From Distichodus sexfasciatus (lineage: Eukaryota; Chordata; Actinopteri; Characiformes; Distichodontidae): a stretch of 64,000 nucleotides of DNA. The stretch spans positions 62,001 to 126,000 of the forward strand of contig JAVGVS010000011.1 of NCBI GenBank assembly GCA_032718565.1, read 5' to 3'. Positions 21,432-31,979 of this stretch are shown here, piece after piece. Position 1 is the stretch's first letter; every line of letters starts with the position of its first letter. The translations under genes were made by a program, and so were the position numbers. The notes beneath the pieces are model-generated. The model saw nothing but the letters and a program-made list of their open reading frames with translations, searched no databases and was not told the DNA's origin.

Positions 21432-21880
21432 AGGGCCGAGCGATATCACCTCAGATCGATATCACGATTCGTTGAAGGTTTTTCCTCAATTAAGATTAAT
21501 TAATAATTTTTTTGTTTTGTTTTTATTTTTATGTGGTTATTTAGTTGATAAAAAACTATGAAAATCTTATTTCTTTTTTTATTAGTTATTCCACTAGGGC
21601 TTGATGATATCACCTCAAATGGGTATCACGGTATCATTAATGAATTATTATTTTGTTTTTTTAATGTGTTTAACAGAGTTACAGAGTTGTTGGTAAAAGA
21701 GTTATTTTTAATAATTATTATTTTAAAATCTCCATTAATTTTTATAGGTTATGTCACTAGGATTGAGCGATATGATCTCACATCCATATCATGGTTAATT
21801 ACCGTAATGTAAATTTAAAAATGTTAGTTTTTTTTATATTGTCATATCTAAAAAGTATGTATGCAAATATAAATTACACA
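21432..21880. repeat. three tandem units of 163-164 bp
   Basis: Unit starts at 21432 (AGGGCCGAGCGATATCACC), 21595 (AGGGCTTGATGATATCACC) and 21759 (AGGATTGAGCGATATGATC) are spaced 163 and 164 bp. Each start is followed by TCA-AT-nn-TATCACGG-like text, and units 1 and 2 end in TTAT-TCCACTA or TTATGTCACTA. The start resembles the terminus of TAGGGCTGGGCGATAT-type fish transposons. Confidence 0.65.
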
Positions 21881-22224
21881 TGTAATTGCTTTAAATGTAT
21901 ATTGAATTTTTAATTTTGATTACAATTAATGAACGATTATTTTGTCTTTCATAGTATTGTTAACTGATGAGGTTGGTACTGTAAATATAATGAAGCTGGG
22001 TTTTTTCTAATAAAAGAGAGCATATATTTGTGATTTTAAAATAACTGAAGGAAACACACACAGGCGTTGTGGAAGACGGACGGGGCAGAGTCATGTTTTT
22101 AATGGGCAGTACATGAACACACATTTGGAAAAATATTAATATATTCTATTAAAAAACAACCATAAACTGAATTATAAAAATAACCGTCATGGTCAAAATG
22201 AATATTATTACAGGTTCTGAATCA
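21881..22224. other. AT-rich intergenic DNA
   Basis: No gene or repeat recognised. Confidence 0.4.
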
Positions 22225-22928
22225 TCGAGCTCCTTGCTGTTCGGCAAGCGTGTAAAAATAACAGGCGCGCGGAACATTAAGTGAGGTCATTCATTTTTCT
22301 GTAAAGGTGAAAATGTTTCTATTAAAAAACTAATAATGTTATTAATGCAGAAACACAATAAAGCAAAATCTAACATCAGCACCATCTTCAGTCTAACTGC
22401 ATTTTGCTCTCATTTGCTTTTGCAAAGAAGGTATTGTTAAAGTTGCACAATAAAAATAACCAGATATGTATGACTTTTATCAACACAGTTATATTCAGTA
22501 GTGGTTAATAATTGTACAGTTCTACAAACATCACAAGCTTTTAAAACACTGACAGATTATAAAACCCTAATAGTTTTTTTTCAAGGGGGCATTTATTTTT
22601 CTGTAAAGGGGAAAGACCATTTTCATGTCTTTAATTCGGGAATACAATAAAGCAAATGGCGAACATCATCACTACCTTCAGTCTGACTGCGAAATGCATT
22701 TTGCTCTCATTTGCTTTTGTGAATTGCATATTGCAGCAGCAGTGCACAGCTGCGTAGCTTAAATCATAAAATGGGCTTCTGTGTTTCTCCTTCAATTTAC
22801 TCTCCCCACTAACAGGCTCATTTCTGCAACGCTGCTGCCGCTGCTGCTGCTGCTGCTGGAAATTTCCATCGTCGAGCTCCTTGCCGTTCGGCAAGCGTGT
22901 AAAAATAACAGGCGCACGGAACATTAAG
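22225..22928. repeat. local duplication with a hairpin-bearing 57-bp segment
   Basis: Segment E (TCGAGCTCCTTGCNGTTCGG to CGGAACATTAAG) occurs at 22225-22281 and 22872-22928, 647 bp apart, about 95% alike. Each can fold CTTGCCG/CGGCAAG around a TT loop. A second pair, TTTCTGTAAAGG plus ACAATAAAGC to CTCATTTGCTTTTG, occurs at 22288-22431 and 22590-22727, about 290-300 bp apart. A (CTG)n tract (22831-22859) precedes the second E. Confidence 0.7.
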
Positions 22929-23210
22929 CCAGGGCGCGTTTGGGTTGGGCGTGGGAGAAGTGCCTAATCAACTCGTCCCGTGTGATGACCTCGCAGCATG
23001 CCGCCGTCATTACACCTCGTCCTCCTCCTGAAACACGCCGCTTCCTGCAGCTGAAACACATTAGCGCCGCCTCTCTAATGAACAAGACTTCTCTTATTTA
23101 GTTAATGCCGCTATTAGCGTTCTGCATTTCCAAGTTAAACGGACGTGCTCACATACCCAAATGATGCTAATGTGGCTAACGATAATGGAGAGTTGAAGGA
23201 GACATGTAGC
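22929..23210. promoter_or_regulatory. candidate conserved noncoding element
   Basis: Repeat-free block with CTCTAATGAACAAGACTTC, TATTTAGTTAATGCCGC and TATTAGCGTTCTGC, a dense set of TAAT cores. CpG-containing with no protein frame. It abuts the duplicated hairpin segment, which may be part of the same element. Confidence 0.35.
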
Positions 23211-23273
23211 ATGAGACTATGCAAGATTTCTGTGAAAATAACTTTTATCAGTTGCTTGCCACAAAGGCTGGGC

Positions 23274-23507
23274 CAAAGGTTGATAGCGTAATGGTTAGGG
23301 CGTTAACCCTGTGATCGGAGGTCGAATCCCAGGACCGATAAAGGTACCGCTGAGGAACTCATGGGCAGTGCTCCCTGCGCACTGCCCATGTTAGCTGCCC
23401 ACTGATCCTTCTCAGATGCGTCAAATGCAGAGGTCACATTTTGTTGTGGTGCACTGTGTGCTGTGCTGTAGTGTGTTCACAATGACAGATAATCACTCAC
23501 TTTCACT
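23274..23507 (+). mobile_element. tRNA-derived SINE, family 1
   Basis: Head TTGATAGCGTAATGG, with the B box shortened to GGTCGAATCCC. The body has lost about 20 bp around the AAGCACTGCTCC block. Confidence 0.87.
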
Positions 23508-23649
23508 AAATTCACCGTTTTACCTTGATTACGAAAAAGGAACAATTATTTTGTTGTGTTTTTCACCTCATAGTTCACTGACAATGTTTGTAATGTAAAT
23601 AATCACAACTATTACAGTCAGGATATTTCTCTAATGAAAGAATGAATGT

Positions 23650-23927
23650 GTCTGTGTGGGTTTTCTCCGGGTGCTCCGGTTTCCTCCCACTATCAATAAG
23701 CACAGAGTTAGGTTGATTGACTGCTGTGAAGTTTCCCAGGTGTGAGTGTGTGTGTGTTTAGATGGTCTCAGTGCGTCTTTTAATGTGGGTTGATAGCTCC
23801 GGGGCCTTCAGCTTATGGTAGAATGTACGCTGTGTGCAAAATGGCTGCCTCTGTTCCCCAGGATGTCTGATTGTGTGTTGTATCCAATTTTCAAGTGTAA
23901 AGAAAAGCACTGTATAAATGTAAGGAA

Positions 23928-23958
<31 letters not shown>

Positions 23959-23961
23959 AAG
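23650..23961 (+). mobile_element. SINE-2 fragment joined to a LINE-type tail and (AAG)n
   Basis: TGTGTGGGTTTTCTCCGGG and CTCCGGTTTCCTCCCAC come from a DANA-like body. Further right, TATCCAATTTTCAAGTGTAA and GCACTGTATAAATGTAAGG match the LINE tail at 42340-42390, ending in (AAG)n at 23928-23961. Either a composite SINE or two adjacent insertions. Confidence 0.55.
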
Positions 23962-23984
23962 CTTAATTTTAATTGTAAATGTCT

Positions 23985-24206
23985 GTTTGAGCTCAGAAAT
24001 AATAGTGACAATATTTTAACTTGTTTTTGTGATTTGATATGTATTGAAGTGATGTGTGTTAAATCAGCATGTGAGATTGTCTCAAATCGATCGCTGACTC
24101 ATGAATCGAACTGAATCAAAATCATATTATAGGAGACTCTGTGAATCGCTGTCTATTGAATCAATATAATGTTGTATTGTGATGAATCTTATGATTTACG
24201 CCCCTA
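23985..24206. mobile_element. hAT-like terminal fragment, ACGCCCCTA end, copy 1
   Basis: Shares TTTTGTGATTTGATATG, TTAAATCAGCAT and TCAATATAATnTTGTAT with 63400-63627. Right end GATTTACGCCCCTA has the form of the TAGGGGTGTAAATC terminus of fish hAT elements. Left terminus not identified. Confidence 0.5.
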
Positions 24207-25089
24207 GCAACTACACGCCTGGTGTTATTACAGAGACGGTGAAGGGTGAGGGACTCGGCAGTGGCCGGCACGGTGGGGGTTTGTGCAGTGAGAGGAATAT
24301 TTGAAGACAGGAGCATTGCTCACAAGCAATTAAGCTGCTTTCAGCATACCTCCTGCACGCTCTACCCTAATACGCCACCTCTCCCCAGACAGCGCTTGGG
24401 CAGCGTTTGGCTTTTGTCTCGGATAAGCAGAGATAAGCTATCAGAGACACTCTGCTTTTCTTCCAAACTTTGCATGCTGTGGCCATAAAATTGAATTAGG
24501 TGTCCATTTTCAAGTCACCAGAGTATAATTGGACAGACTGTGAAGTATAGCTTTAAAGCCATCTCCATTTCTATGGTCATTAAACGATCTGGGTGATATA
24601 CAAAAGCCCGACTGGATCTGATTTGGCCGCAAATGTTCCAGCAGCACAACTACGTGCCTTGTTCTGAAATTTAAATAAACAGATTTAAAGAATGCGAGGC
24701 CAGTCCTCAAATTTTCCTATAGAAGCAGGTAAAAAAGTGACCTCTTCTCAAAAAAGTTTGATTCTGTACCACAATAAAGCACAGTCATATATCAATCAAA
24801 ATCCTGAACACTGACGGATTACATTGTTTTCCCAGTAATTAATCATGATCAAATTTTCAAGGTCATCATTAAAGTGAATCAGTTTACTACAGTTTACTGT
24901 ATGATGTATATGTGACATTTATGATTTATTGAGAGAATTAAAATGTCTCATTTTTGGTGGTGCAATGGAAACTTAAATAAAACTAGTTGGCAAACTGTGG
25001 AAAAAATTAAGTGCCAAAAACTCTGGCGAAAAAGGTAAACAAATTGAATTTTATTTTTTATTACGAATTGAGGAAATGAATTCAGCATC
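24207..25089. other. intergenic DNA
   Basis: 24240-24490 is unique and GC-balanced (CAGACAGCGCTTGGGCAGC), possibly regulatory. The rest is AT-rich. No exon recognised. Confidence 0.35.
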
Positions 25090-25390
25090 TTTATCCAAAT
25101 ATGATAGTGTGGCAGCAGAGGAATAATATGGTTCAGTGTGATGAAAAGGTAGGAGGATGTCATAGAGAGTGAAAATTTTCCAACTCTACAGGAGAGTTCT
25201 CACCACAGTTTGTGACCACATCTGAGCGGGAAGAAGGGAAAATAAGAGGGACGTAACTGGGATATCCAGAGGTAAGGTAATAGCACACTTCTCCTCGATT
25301 AGCTGAACATTTTAGCCATGAACTGTGTCTTTACAACAACAGTGTGGATGGATTTACATGTTAAAAAGAAGAAGAAGAAGAAGAAGCAGA
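25090..25390. repeat. direct duplication, left copy, ending in (AAG)n
   Basis: CACCACAGTTTGTGACCAC, AATAGCACACTTCTCC and GCTGAACATTTTAGCC correspond to CCACACTTTATGACCTC, AATAGCACACTTCTAG and GCTGAACAGTTTAAGAC in 25860-26135. Both copies run into AAG-rich DNA (here 25365-25387). Confidence 0.5.
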
Positions 25391-25588
25391 CTAAACAAGA
25401 CAGCTGGACACTGTGATTTTTGTGTGCTAAAACATTGCATGGATTTTTTTAAAAAGGTGAAAAGAGAAAGAGTCTTTATAGATGTTTACATGAGCTGTTA
25501 CAATTGACGGGAAGGAACTGGCCATATGAAAGGTCATAGCACAGTAAATCCTAGTGGAGTTCAGAAGAGGGAATGGCCCCCTTAATTC

Positions 25589-25803
25589 TATGAGTGAGTG
25601 ATTATTTGTCATTGTGAACACAGCACAGTACAGCGAAATGTGATCTCTGCATTTGACTCCCCCGTGAAGCAGCAGTGGGCAGCTTTTTGGCAGCAACTGG
25701 GGAGCAGTGCTTAGGTGCGGTACCTTACTTATGGGTACCCTCAGTGGTACCTTTATCCATCCGGGACTTGAACTGGCAACCTTAAATCATGGAGTCAACT
25801 GTC
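25589..25803 (-). mobile_element. tRNA-derived SINE, family 1
   Basis: Tail TGAGTGAGTGATTATTTGTC at left. The tRNA part is heavily mutated (GGGACTTGAACTGGC, then AACTGTCCC). It lies between the two arms of the direct duplication. Confidence 0.82.
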
Positions 25804-25859
25804 CCAAGAGTGGTGCCCCCTGTGGCCAAGAAACGAAATTACATTTTTACCCTGAAAAA

Positions 25860-26135
25860 ATGATAGATAACATGGTTACAGGGGATGACCATGTCAGGAT
25901 GATGTCACAGTTAGGGTCTAAGGGAAAAATCTGACCACACTTTATGACCTCATCTGAGGTGAAAAAAGCGGAAAAGCAGTCGGGCCGTCCACAAGAAATA
26001 GCACACTTCTAGCCAGTAAAATCACACTCCTTTTTGATGGGCTGAACAGTTTAAGACATGACCAAAAACTCTGAAAGGTGTTAAGTGCAATAGAAGTGGG
26101 AAGAAGGAGAAAAGAAGACAAAGAAGAAGAAATAA
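25860..26135. repeat. direct duplication, right copy
   Basis: Partner of 25090-25390, about 740 bp away and strongly diverged. It carries an additional TCACACTCCTTTTTGATGG and an irregular AAG-rich end. Confidence 0.5.
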
Positions 26136-26690
26136 CAGAAAAATGTGATTGCTGTTACTGCGAAGGATTTCAACCATCAGGATGCTCAGTTAAAGACGGG
26201 CAAGTGAGGGATTAGAACTGCCGTCGTTTAGGCTTCCTCTGGAATCCCCTTAATCCTTTTAATGTCACTGTTTGTAAATCTAAAGCAGCATGGCACACCA
26301 GAGTCGGAAAGTCCAATCCATGCCAATGTCTTAATGGACTGGGCCCAGCCTGACCCCTATAACTACTCAGAGATTGAGCTGCCCCGAACGCTGTCACTGC
26401 AGTCTTCATTAGAGCGTATGTAGGAATCAGAGCTTGGCCTTTGTCATGAGAGGCGACTGCACCAGACTTTAATGCCATTAAATCTTAATGGCATTTCCAA
26501 GTCGTATGTTAACTGCATGCATAATGTAATAATGCGTTATATTCCAGGGCAAAACGTCCATCATGTAACAAAGAACACATACAGTGGGCTCAATGCGAAG
26601 CAAAACAAGGACTTGTAAGATTGTTATTGTAATATTGTAATGTTTATTGGAGGAATATTTAATTTTTACCATAAATGTTTTTTGAGATTA
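26136..26690. other. unique intergenic DNA
   Basis: 26210-26480 is repeat-free (TTAATCCTTTTAATGTCAC, CATTAAATCTTAATGGC) and could be regulatory. No exon recognised. Confidence 0.35.
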
Positions 26691-26691
26691 A

Positions 26692-27584
26692 GGAAGAATC
26701 CCATTTCACCCCTTGGCCCTACTCCTTAGTCCTACCCCTCTGTTTTGACGCGTTCATGTGTAGGGGTAGGGTCTCCCATTTCCCATTTCCCATTCTCGGA
26801 GCAGCAGGTGGCGTAACAGCAGGGTGTTCACCCTGTGATCAGAAGGTTGCATGTTTGAATCCAAGGCTGGTAAAATTACCACTGAGGTACTCATAAGCAA
26901 GGTACCATCCCCAAGCACTGCTCCCCGGGGGCTTGTTAGCTGCCCACTGCTCCTTCAAGAATGGGTCAAATGCAGAGGTCACATTTTGTTGTGGTGCACT
27001 GTGTGCTGTGGTGTGGTGTGTGTTCACAATGACAAATAATCACTCACTTTCACTTTCATTTAGATTGAGGGGTAGGAGAAGGGGAATGGGAAGGGCTAAC
27101 TACCCCTTCAAACAGAGATTTTTCAGAGGCTCACTCCAAACAAAGGGGTGGGAAATATTTCCCAGAATCCCCTGCAAAAAACTATCAGCAACATGACTGC
27201 AGAACCGAAAGAGACATACAAATGTATGTAATTTCTTCTTTAAAAAAGAATTTTAGATTAAAACAACAGGTACATTGTCTAGTTTGACTTTGTTTTTCAG
27301 TCTTATGGTTGTATTCTTCATAAACGCCACAGAACAAAATTGCTGTGTGGTGTTGGTCATTATTATACATCTCTGCTTTGCTGCAGACGAACGCAAAAAA
27401 TGGCAACAGCCCACACGATGGAAATAATAGTTATTAAGATAATTAAGATGCATGTTGAACATCCAGCAAAAACATTTCGCCTCTGCTTACGTCAAATTTA
27501 CCAGAGACTAATGATGACATGTCACATTCTTACCAGTCCATGGTAAGGGCCAAGGGCCAAGGGGTGAAATGAGATTCACCCCAA
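26692..27584. mobile_element. MITE with CATTTCACCCCTTGGCCCT ends, host to a SINE
   Basis: Left end GAATCCCATTTCACCCCTTG and right end CAAGGGGTGAAATGAGATTC are inverted repeats of about 25 bp. The interior repeats the motif (CCCATTTCCCATTTCCCATT) and is split by a SINE at 26803-27060. Target duplication is unclear. No transposase found. Confidence 0.6.
26803..27060 (+). mobile_element. tRNA-derived SINE, family 1, nested in a MITE
   Basis: Full-length: AGGTGGCGTAACAGCAGG head, B box GTTTGAATCC (one change), tail ending CACTCACTTTCACTTTC. Younger than the surrounding MITE. Confidence 0.9.
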
Positions 27585-28221
27585 GACTTACAACTAGTGC
27601 TGGGAATCCGTTACCTATTTAAAACAAATAAATGTGTGATACTGTAATAATGAAATGCTTGCTGGAATAATAAATGTTTATAGGCATGTGTTAATTATAA
27701 AAGTGTCAAGCATAAATCACACAAATTTTGATTACATCTTAGACATTAGAGCCCCCAAATTTCCAAATGATCCATGACTTGGTAAAATAGAGAAAACAGG
27801 TTTTCTTCTGCATGGCTCAGATCAGTCTAAATCAAATTAATTATAATGAATAATATAATATCTCTGCATTTTTCCTTGTCATTATAATTTAAATAGAGTA
27901 TGTCTATGTTGTTAATCCATGCAGAGATTCGTATAAATGTTTTACTAACGTTGCTAGCAGGTTATCAACTTATGCGTCCTACATGTGGGATGTAATTTCT
28001 ACTAAACCTCCCTATAGAACTGTGTCTGTGTTCTTCATCGCAGCAGCTCTGTGAAATATGCATCCTCTGGGATTCAACTCTGAATGAAGAAACTGAATAC
28101 ATTTAACGATGGTCTAATAAGACCGTTTAGACTAGCATACTGAAGTTGGTTCCATTACAAAAGCAGAAAGCTTGTTCCACATCCAAGTGGCTATTATAAA
28201 GTGTCCAACTATAGGTCAGTG
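27585..28221. other. AT-rich intergenic DNA
   Basis: Nothing recognised. Confidence 0.4.
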
Positions 28222-28708
28222 TAGGACTGGGCAGTTAGTCAAAAATTAATTGAAACTGACATTTAGAACCTCGAAGCAATGTTGCCCATGTTTTGATTAT
28301 TTTTGAAATTCTGTTAATACTTTCCCTAGTGTGGCTTCATGTACAGTCCTGTACAGTCCAGTCTGCTACTACATCCCAAACAAGGCTGATCCAGCTCTTA
28401 GTAGCAGGGTGGACCAGGAAGATTTTTGGCAGGTACATTAAAAAAAAAAATTCAACTATTGAGATAAAAATGTAAAATAAAAAGGACAGATGACATTTTA
28501 AAATCTCTCTCTCATCCCCTCAGGTGGGTGGGTCAGACTTGTGATTGGGTGTTGTAAAAAAAAAATACAGTACAAACCTTGTCAGTGAACAATTAGGGTA
28601 AAAAAAACAACAAAAACCCCAAAACAAAATAATTGTTCATTGGTCATTATGAAAGTAAATTGTTAAATTGATCATGATATTGATTTGAGATCACAACACC
28701 CAGCTCTA
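28222..28708. mobile_element. non-autonomous hAT-like element, TAGGACTGGGC ends
   Basis: Left TAGGACTGGGC and right GCCCAGCTCTA-like end (ACACCCAGCTCTA) are inverted. The flanks GGTCAGTG (28214-28221) and GGCCTGTG (28709-28716) agree at 6 of 8 positions. 487 bp, AT-rich, with poly-A stretches and no transposase. Confidence 0.6.
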
Positions 28709-28784
28709 GGCCTGTGTTGAAGAAAAGAGGGGCGACTTTGCTTTTATATACATTACATATATAATACATATAATATATATAATT

Positions 28785-28815
<31 letters not shown>

Positions 28816-29875
28816 TTGCTATCACATGCCTGTGCACACCCTACAATAGAACAGAATTAATTTTTATATTTTAGCCTATATTTGTCTTGTAATTTTCATG
28901 CTTTTTAAATCTCTATTCATTTAATTTAATACAGTTTCTAGTATGCCAGTGTCTTGGAAAGGTTCTTGTTTTCATATTTAACAAAATGATGCAGCATAGC
29001 CAGTTGTTTTTAAAGCATGAAGCGTGTTAATCACGTTTATAGGATTTCTGTCTTTTTTTGGCAAATGATATTATTGCTGAGCACTATATCAGGAAGGCTT
29101 ATCCTGCATGATTTCTTGTGGGAAATGTGGAGGAAATTGGCAAATAAAATGTTGTAATCCCAGCTTGATGATGAGACTGATACGACTGTAATGTGTCTGC
29201 ATGATTCTAATCCCCGGCAACGAACACGGTCAACGACCACAGGCCTGTTTCCTAGAGGCAGGGGTAAAAACAGGAACACCCAGGATAGATAGTCTCATTA
29301 TGCTGCAATGCTGTGTATTTATGAATTCATATTCGTAAGTATGTGATGAATATCTTAATTAACTCCATTACTCACTGCACTAATGGCAACTTGGTGACTT
29401 TATAGTTTCTCAGCAGGGACTAATTCATCCTTTTGTAACCTTCCACCACAGTGATTCGATAATAATATTTAAGTGGGACCCCTGCCCACTTGTTGTATTC
29501 GGGTAGCACCCCCTCCTGTTATACTATGGGGGATATGCATCATAGGGCAAAGATTCAAATTTTCAACCCTGCACATAATTCTCACAAATGTCTCACCTTA
29601 CTTACGGTTAATTACCCTTGACTGTTCGCTGAAATGTAATTAACAGTCCCTTGTTCTCAGCGACAGCCTTGGAATTCTAATACGGACAGCCATTGTGTAA
29701 AGCACTTGTCATTCAAAGACAGGCCGTGCCACATTATGATACACCAGGTGATAAAACACACATTATCTGTAAAATCTGGCATCTGAGAAAATAAATGTCA
29801 ATGTTGGCGCAACAGAAGAAGGAACCTCACATATTATGTCCTGCAGCTCATAGAATAAAAAGTTGATGAGAAAAG
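28709..29875. other. AT-rich intergenic DNA with a (TTTA)n microsatellite
   Basis: (TTTA)n at 28783-28817. 29140-29290 is unique (GTAATCCCAGCTTGATGATG). No exon, no further repeat recognised. Confidence 0.4.
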
Positions 29876-30090
29876 AACACCCCGTGATCGGAAGGCGCCG
29901 GTTCGAATCCCAGGACCGGTAAATGTATCACTGAGGTACTCATGAGCAAGGTACCGTCCCCAAGCACTGCTCCACATGTTAGCTGCCCCCTGCTCCTTGA
30001 TGGATGGGTCAAATGCAGAGGTCACATGTCGTTGTGGTGCACTGTGCCGTGGTGTGTTCACAATGACAAAAATAATCACTCACTTTTACA
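29876..30090 (+). mobile_element. tRNA-derived SINE, family 1, head truncated
   Basis: Begins at CACCCCGTGATCGGAAGG, so the A box is missing. The B box CGGTTCGAATCCC is intact. Confidence 0.87.
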
Positions 30091-30460
30091 CAATAGAGCT
30101 GAGTTCAGAATCAATACCTTCACATTTTTACACTTGAATGAAGAAAAGGAAGAAAAATGATTTTTTATTAAATGAAGTTTAGAATGCAATTTAAATATTA
30201 CCTTCTTACAGACATATTTAGCTGGGCATGATATCCAACATGCTTTAGGTAGGTTTACAATATGTTACTGTAATTGCAAAGAAATTAGCTAGAAACACAA
30301 GTTTGCCGTGGATTTACAAAAATGTGTTACAAAAATACAGTAAAATACTGTGGGGAAATCAATTTACAGCAAGTGGTTTGTGTAATAAGAATGTTTTTGT
30401 AGGTGATTGGATTAATTTATGACTGACCCATCTTTGGCAGTTTCTCTTACTAGAATAAAA
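30091..30460. other. AT-rich intergenic DNA
   Basis: Nothing recognised. Confidence 0.4.
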
Positions 30461-30808
30461 TGTTTGCAGCAGGTTTGCGGTTTGTGGTTAATTTGTGGCA
30501 AGCAGTGGAGTTTTCCAGAACATGTTGCGACAAGTTTGCCATTGTCAGCCACTAGTGGCAAACTTGTGGCAATGCTCTGGCAACAATTACAAATTGCTAC
30601 TAGTAGCAAATGTATCTGCCAGAGATTTGCCAAAACAATTTGCCAGTAATGACAAACTTATAGTGAACATTTGGTGACAAATTTGCCAGGTGCATAAGAT
30701 TTCAAAAGGTTTGCCTTAAGTTCACCACAAGTTTGCCACAAACCTAATCTGCATGTGAAAATATGACGTTGCTGCAAATTTGTGGCAAGTGCCAAAGGTT
30801 AACAGCCA
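30461..30808 (+). mobile_element. TTTGCCAC-type inverted-repeat element, copy 4 (uninterrupted)
   Basis: The reference copy. Left arm GGTTTGTGGTTAATTTGTGG-type text is mirrored at the right by CACAAGTTTGCCACAAACC. The interior iterates TTGCCA/TGGCAA every 15-30 bp, including CCACTAGTGGCAAACTTGTG. It supplies the pre-insertion sequence that proves the hAT insertion in copy 1. Confidence 0.65.
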
Positions 30809-30899
30809 GAAGCCAGAAGCCCAAAACTTTTGAACTAAAATGACTTAAAAACCAAAAAACATGAAATTAAAGGTGTTCAGATTACTAAAAATGGGACTT

Positions 30900-31050
30900 C
30901 ACAGAAGGAGCAGGGGGCAGCTTTTTTGGCAGCGCGTGGGCAGAAGTGCTCGGGGACGGTACTTTGCTCATGAGTACCTCAGTGGTACCTTTACCAGTTC
31001 AGAACCTTCTGATCACGGGCCAACTTCCTAACCGTTATGCTACCAACTGC
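30900..31050 (-). mobile_element. tRNA-derived SINE, family 1, tail truncated
   Basis: Keeps CAGAAGGAGCAGGGGGCAGC to CTACCAACTG. The tail is missing and the B-box area is deleted (CCAGTTCAGAACCTTCTG). It is followed by a TCGTCCAGCCCTAGG transposon-end remnant at 31108-31122. Confidence 0.82.
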
Positions 31051-31601
31051 ACAAAATAGTTGTAATCGAGGTAATGTTCAATTAATCGTGACATTATTTG
31101 GAGTCATATCGTCCAGCCCTAGGATTCAGTTCACTGGATTGTAGATTATTGTCAGGAAGAAGCCCAGTCATAGCGTGTTCCCTCATATTTAACAGAAAAC
31201 GTGATTACTATAGCATTACAGTCTACAGTCCCAGACCGGCTGTAGTGTAAAAAGAACAAAAAACTCACAATGTAAGTGGTTTCATTGATGAATAATGGAG
31301 GAGAGGATAGCAATGTTAAATGTGTGAAGTTCAAAGCATTCCTGTCTCACCTGTTTCAAAAAAGAGAAGTGCCAACGACAGACAAAACGTCGACAGCAGC
31401 TGGATTTTGATACCCTAATGTAAGCTGTCATGCCGACAAAAGGTAAGCGAACAATGTGCTTTTTCACTGGACATGAAAAACACTGCCAGTCACTTTACAA
31501 AGCTCCAATCCTGCCAAAATATTAGTGCATCTAATGGTATCTGGATATAAAACAAGGTGTCAGTTGATTTTTATTCTTTGATTTTCTGAAATCAGATGCT
31601 C
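31051..31601. other. intergenic DNA
   Basis: A hAT-type end remnant near 31110; otherwise nothing recognised. Confidence 0.4.
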
Positions 31602-31613
31602 AAACACTGTCTT

Positions 31614-31979
31614 CATTCATTCATTCATTCATTCATTATCTCAACTGCTTAATCCCAACTGGGGTGGCGAGGGGACCGGAGCCTAACTCGGGAACTGATG
31701 GGCACAAGGCGGGGAACAACCCAGGGCAGGTGCCAAGACACCGCAGGGCACACTCACACATTCACAATCACACCTTACGGGACCCATCTTAGAGTCACCA
31801 ATTAACCTATATTGCATGCCTTGGACTGTGGGAGGAAACCGGAGCACCCGGAGAAAACCCATGCAAACACGGCGGGGGAGCATGCAAACTCCACACAGAA
31901 AGGACGTCCCCGGGGATCGAACCCAAGACTTTCTCACTGTGAGGTAGCAGCGCTAACCACTGCGCCACCGTGTCGCCCC
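31614..31979 (-). mobile_element. DANA/mermaid-like SINE, family 2, with perfect target duplication
   Basis: Family reference copy. On the minus strand: head GACACGGTGGCGCAGTGGTT, B box GGGTTCGATCCCC, TGTGGAGTTTGCATGC and CTCCGGTTTCCTCCCACAG, ending in a (GAAT)n tail (31614-31637 on plus). Target duplication AAACACTGTCTT at 31602-31613 and 31980-31991 is perfect, so this is a fairly recent insertion. Confidence 0.95.
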
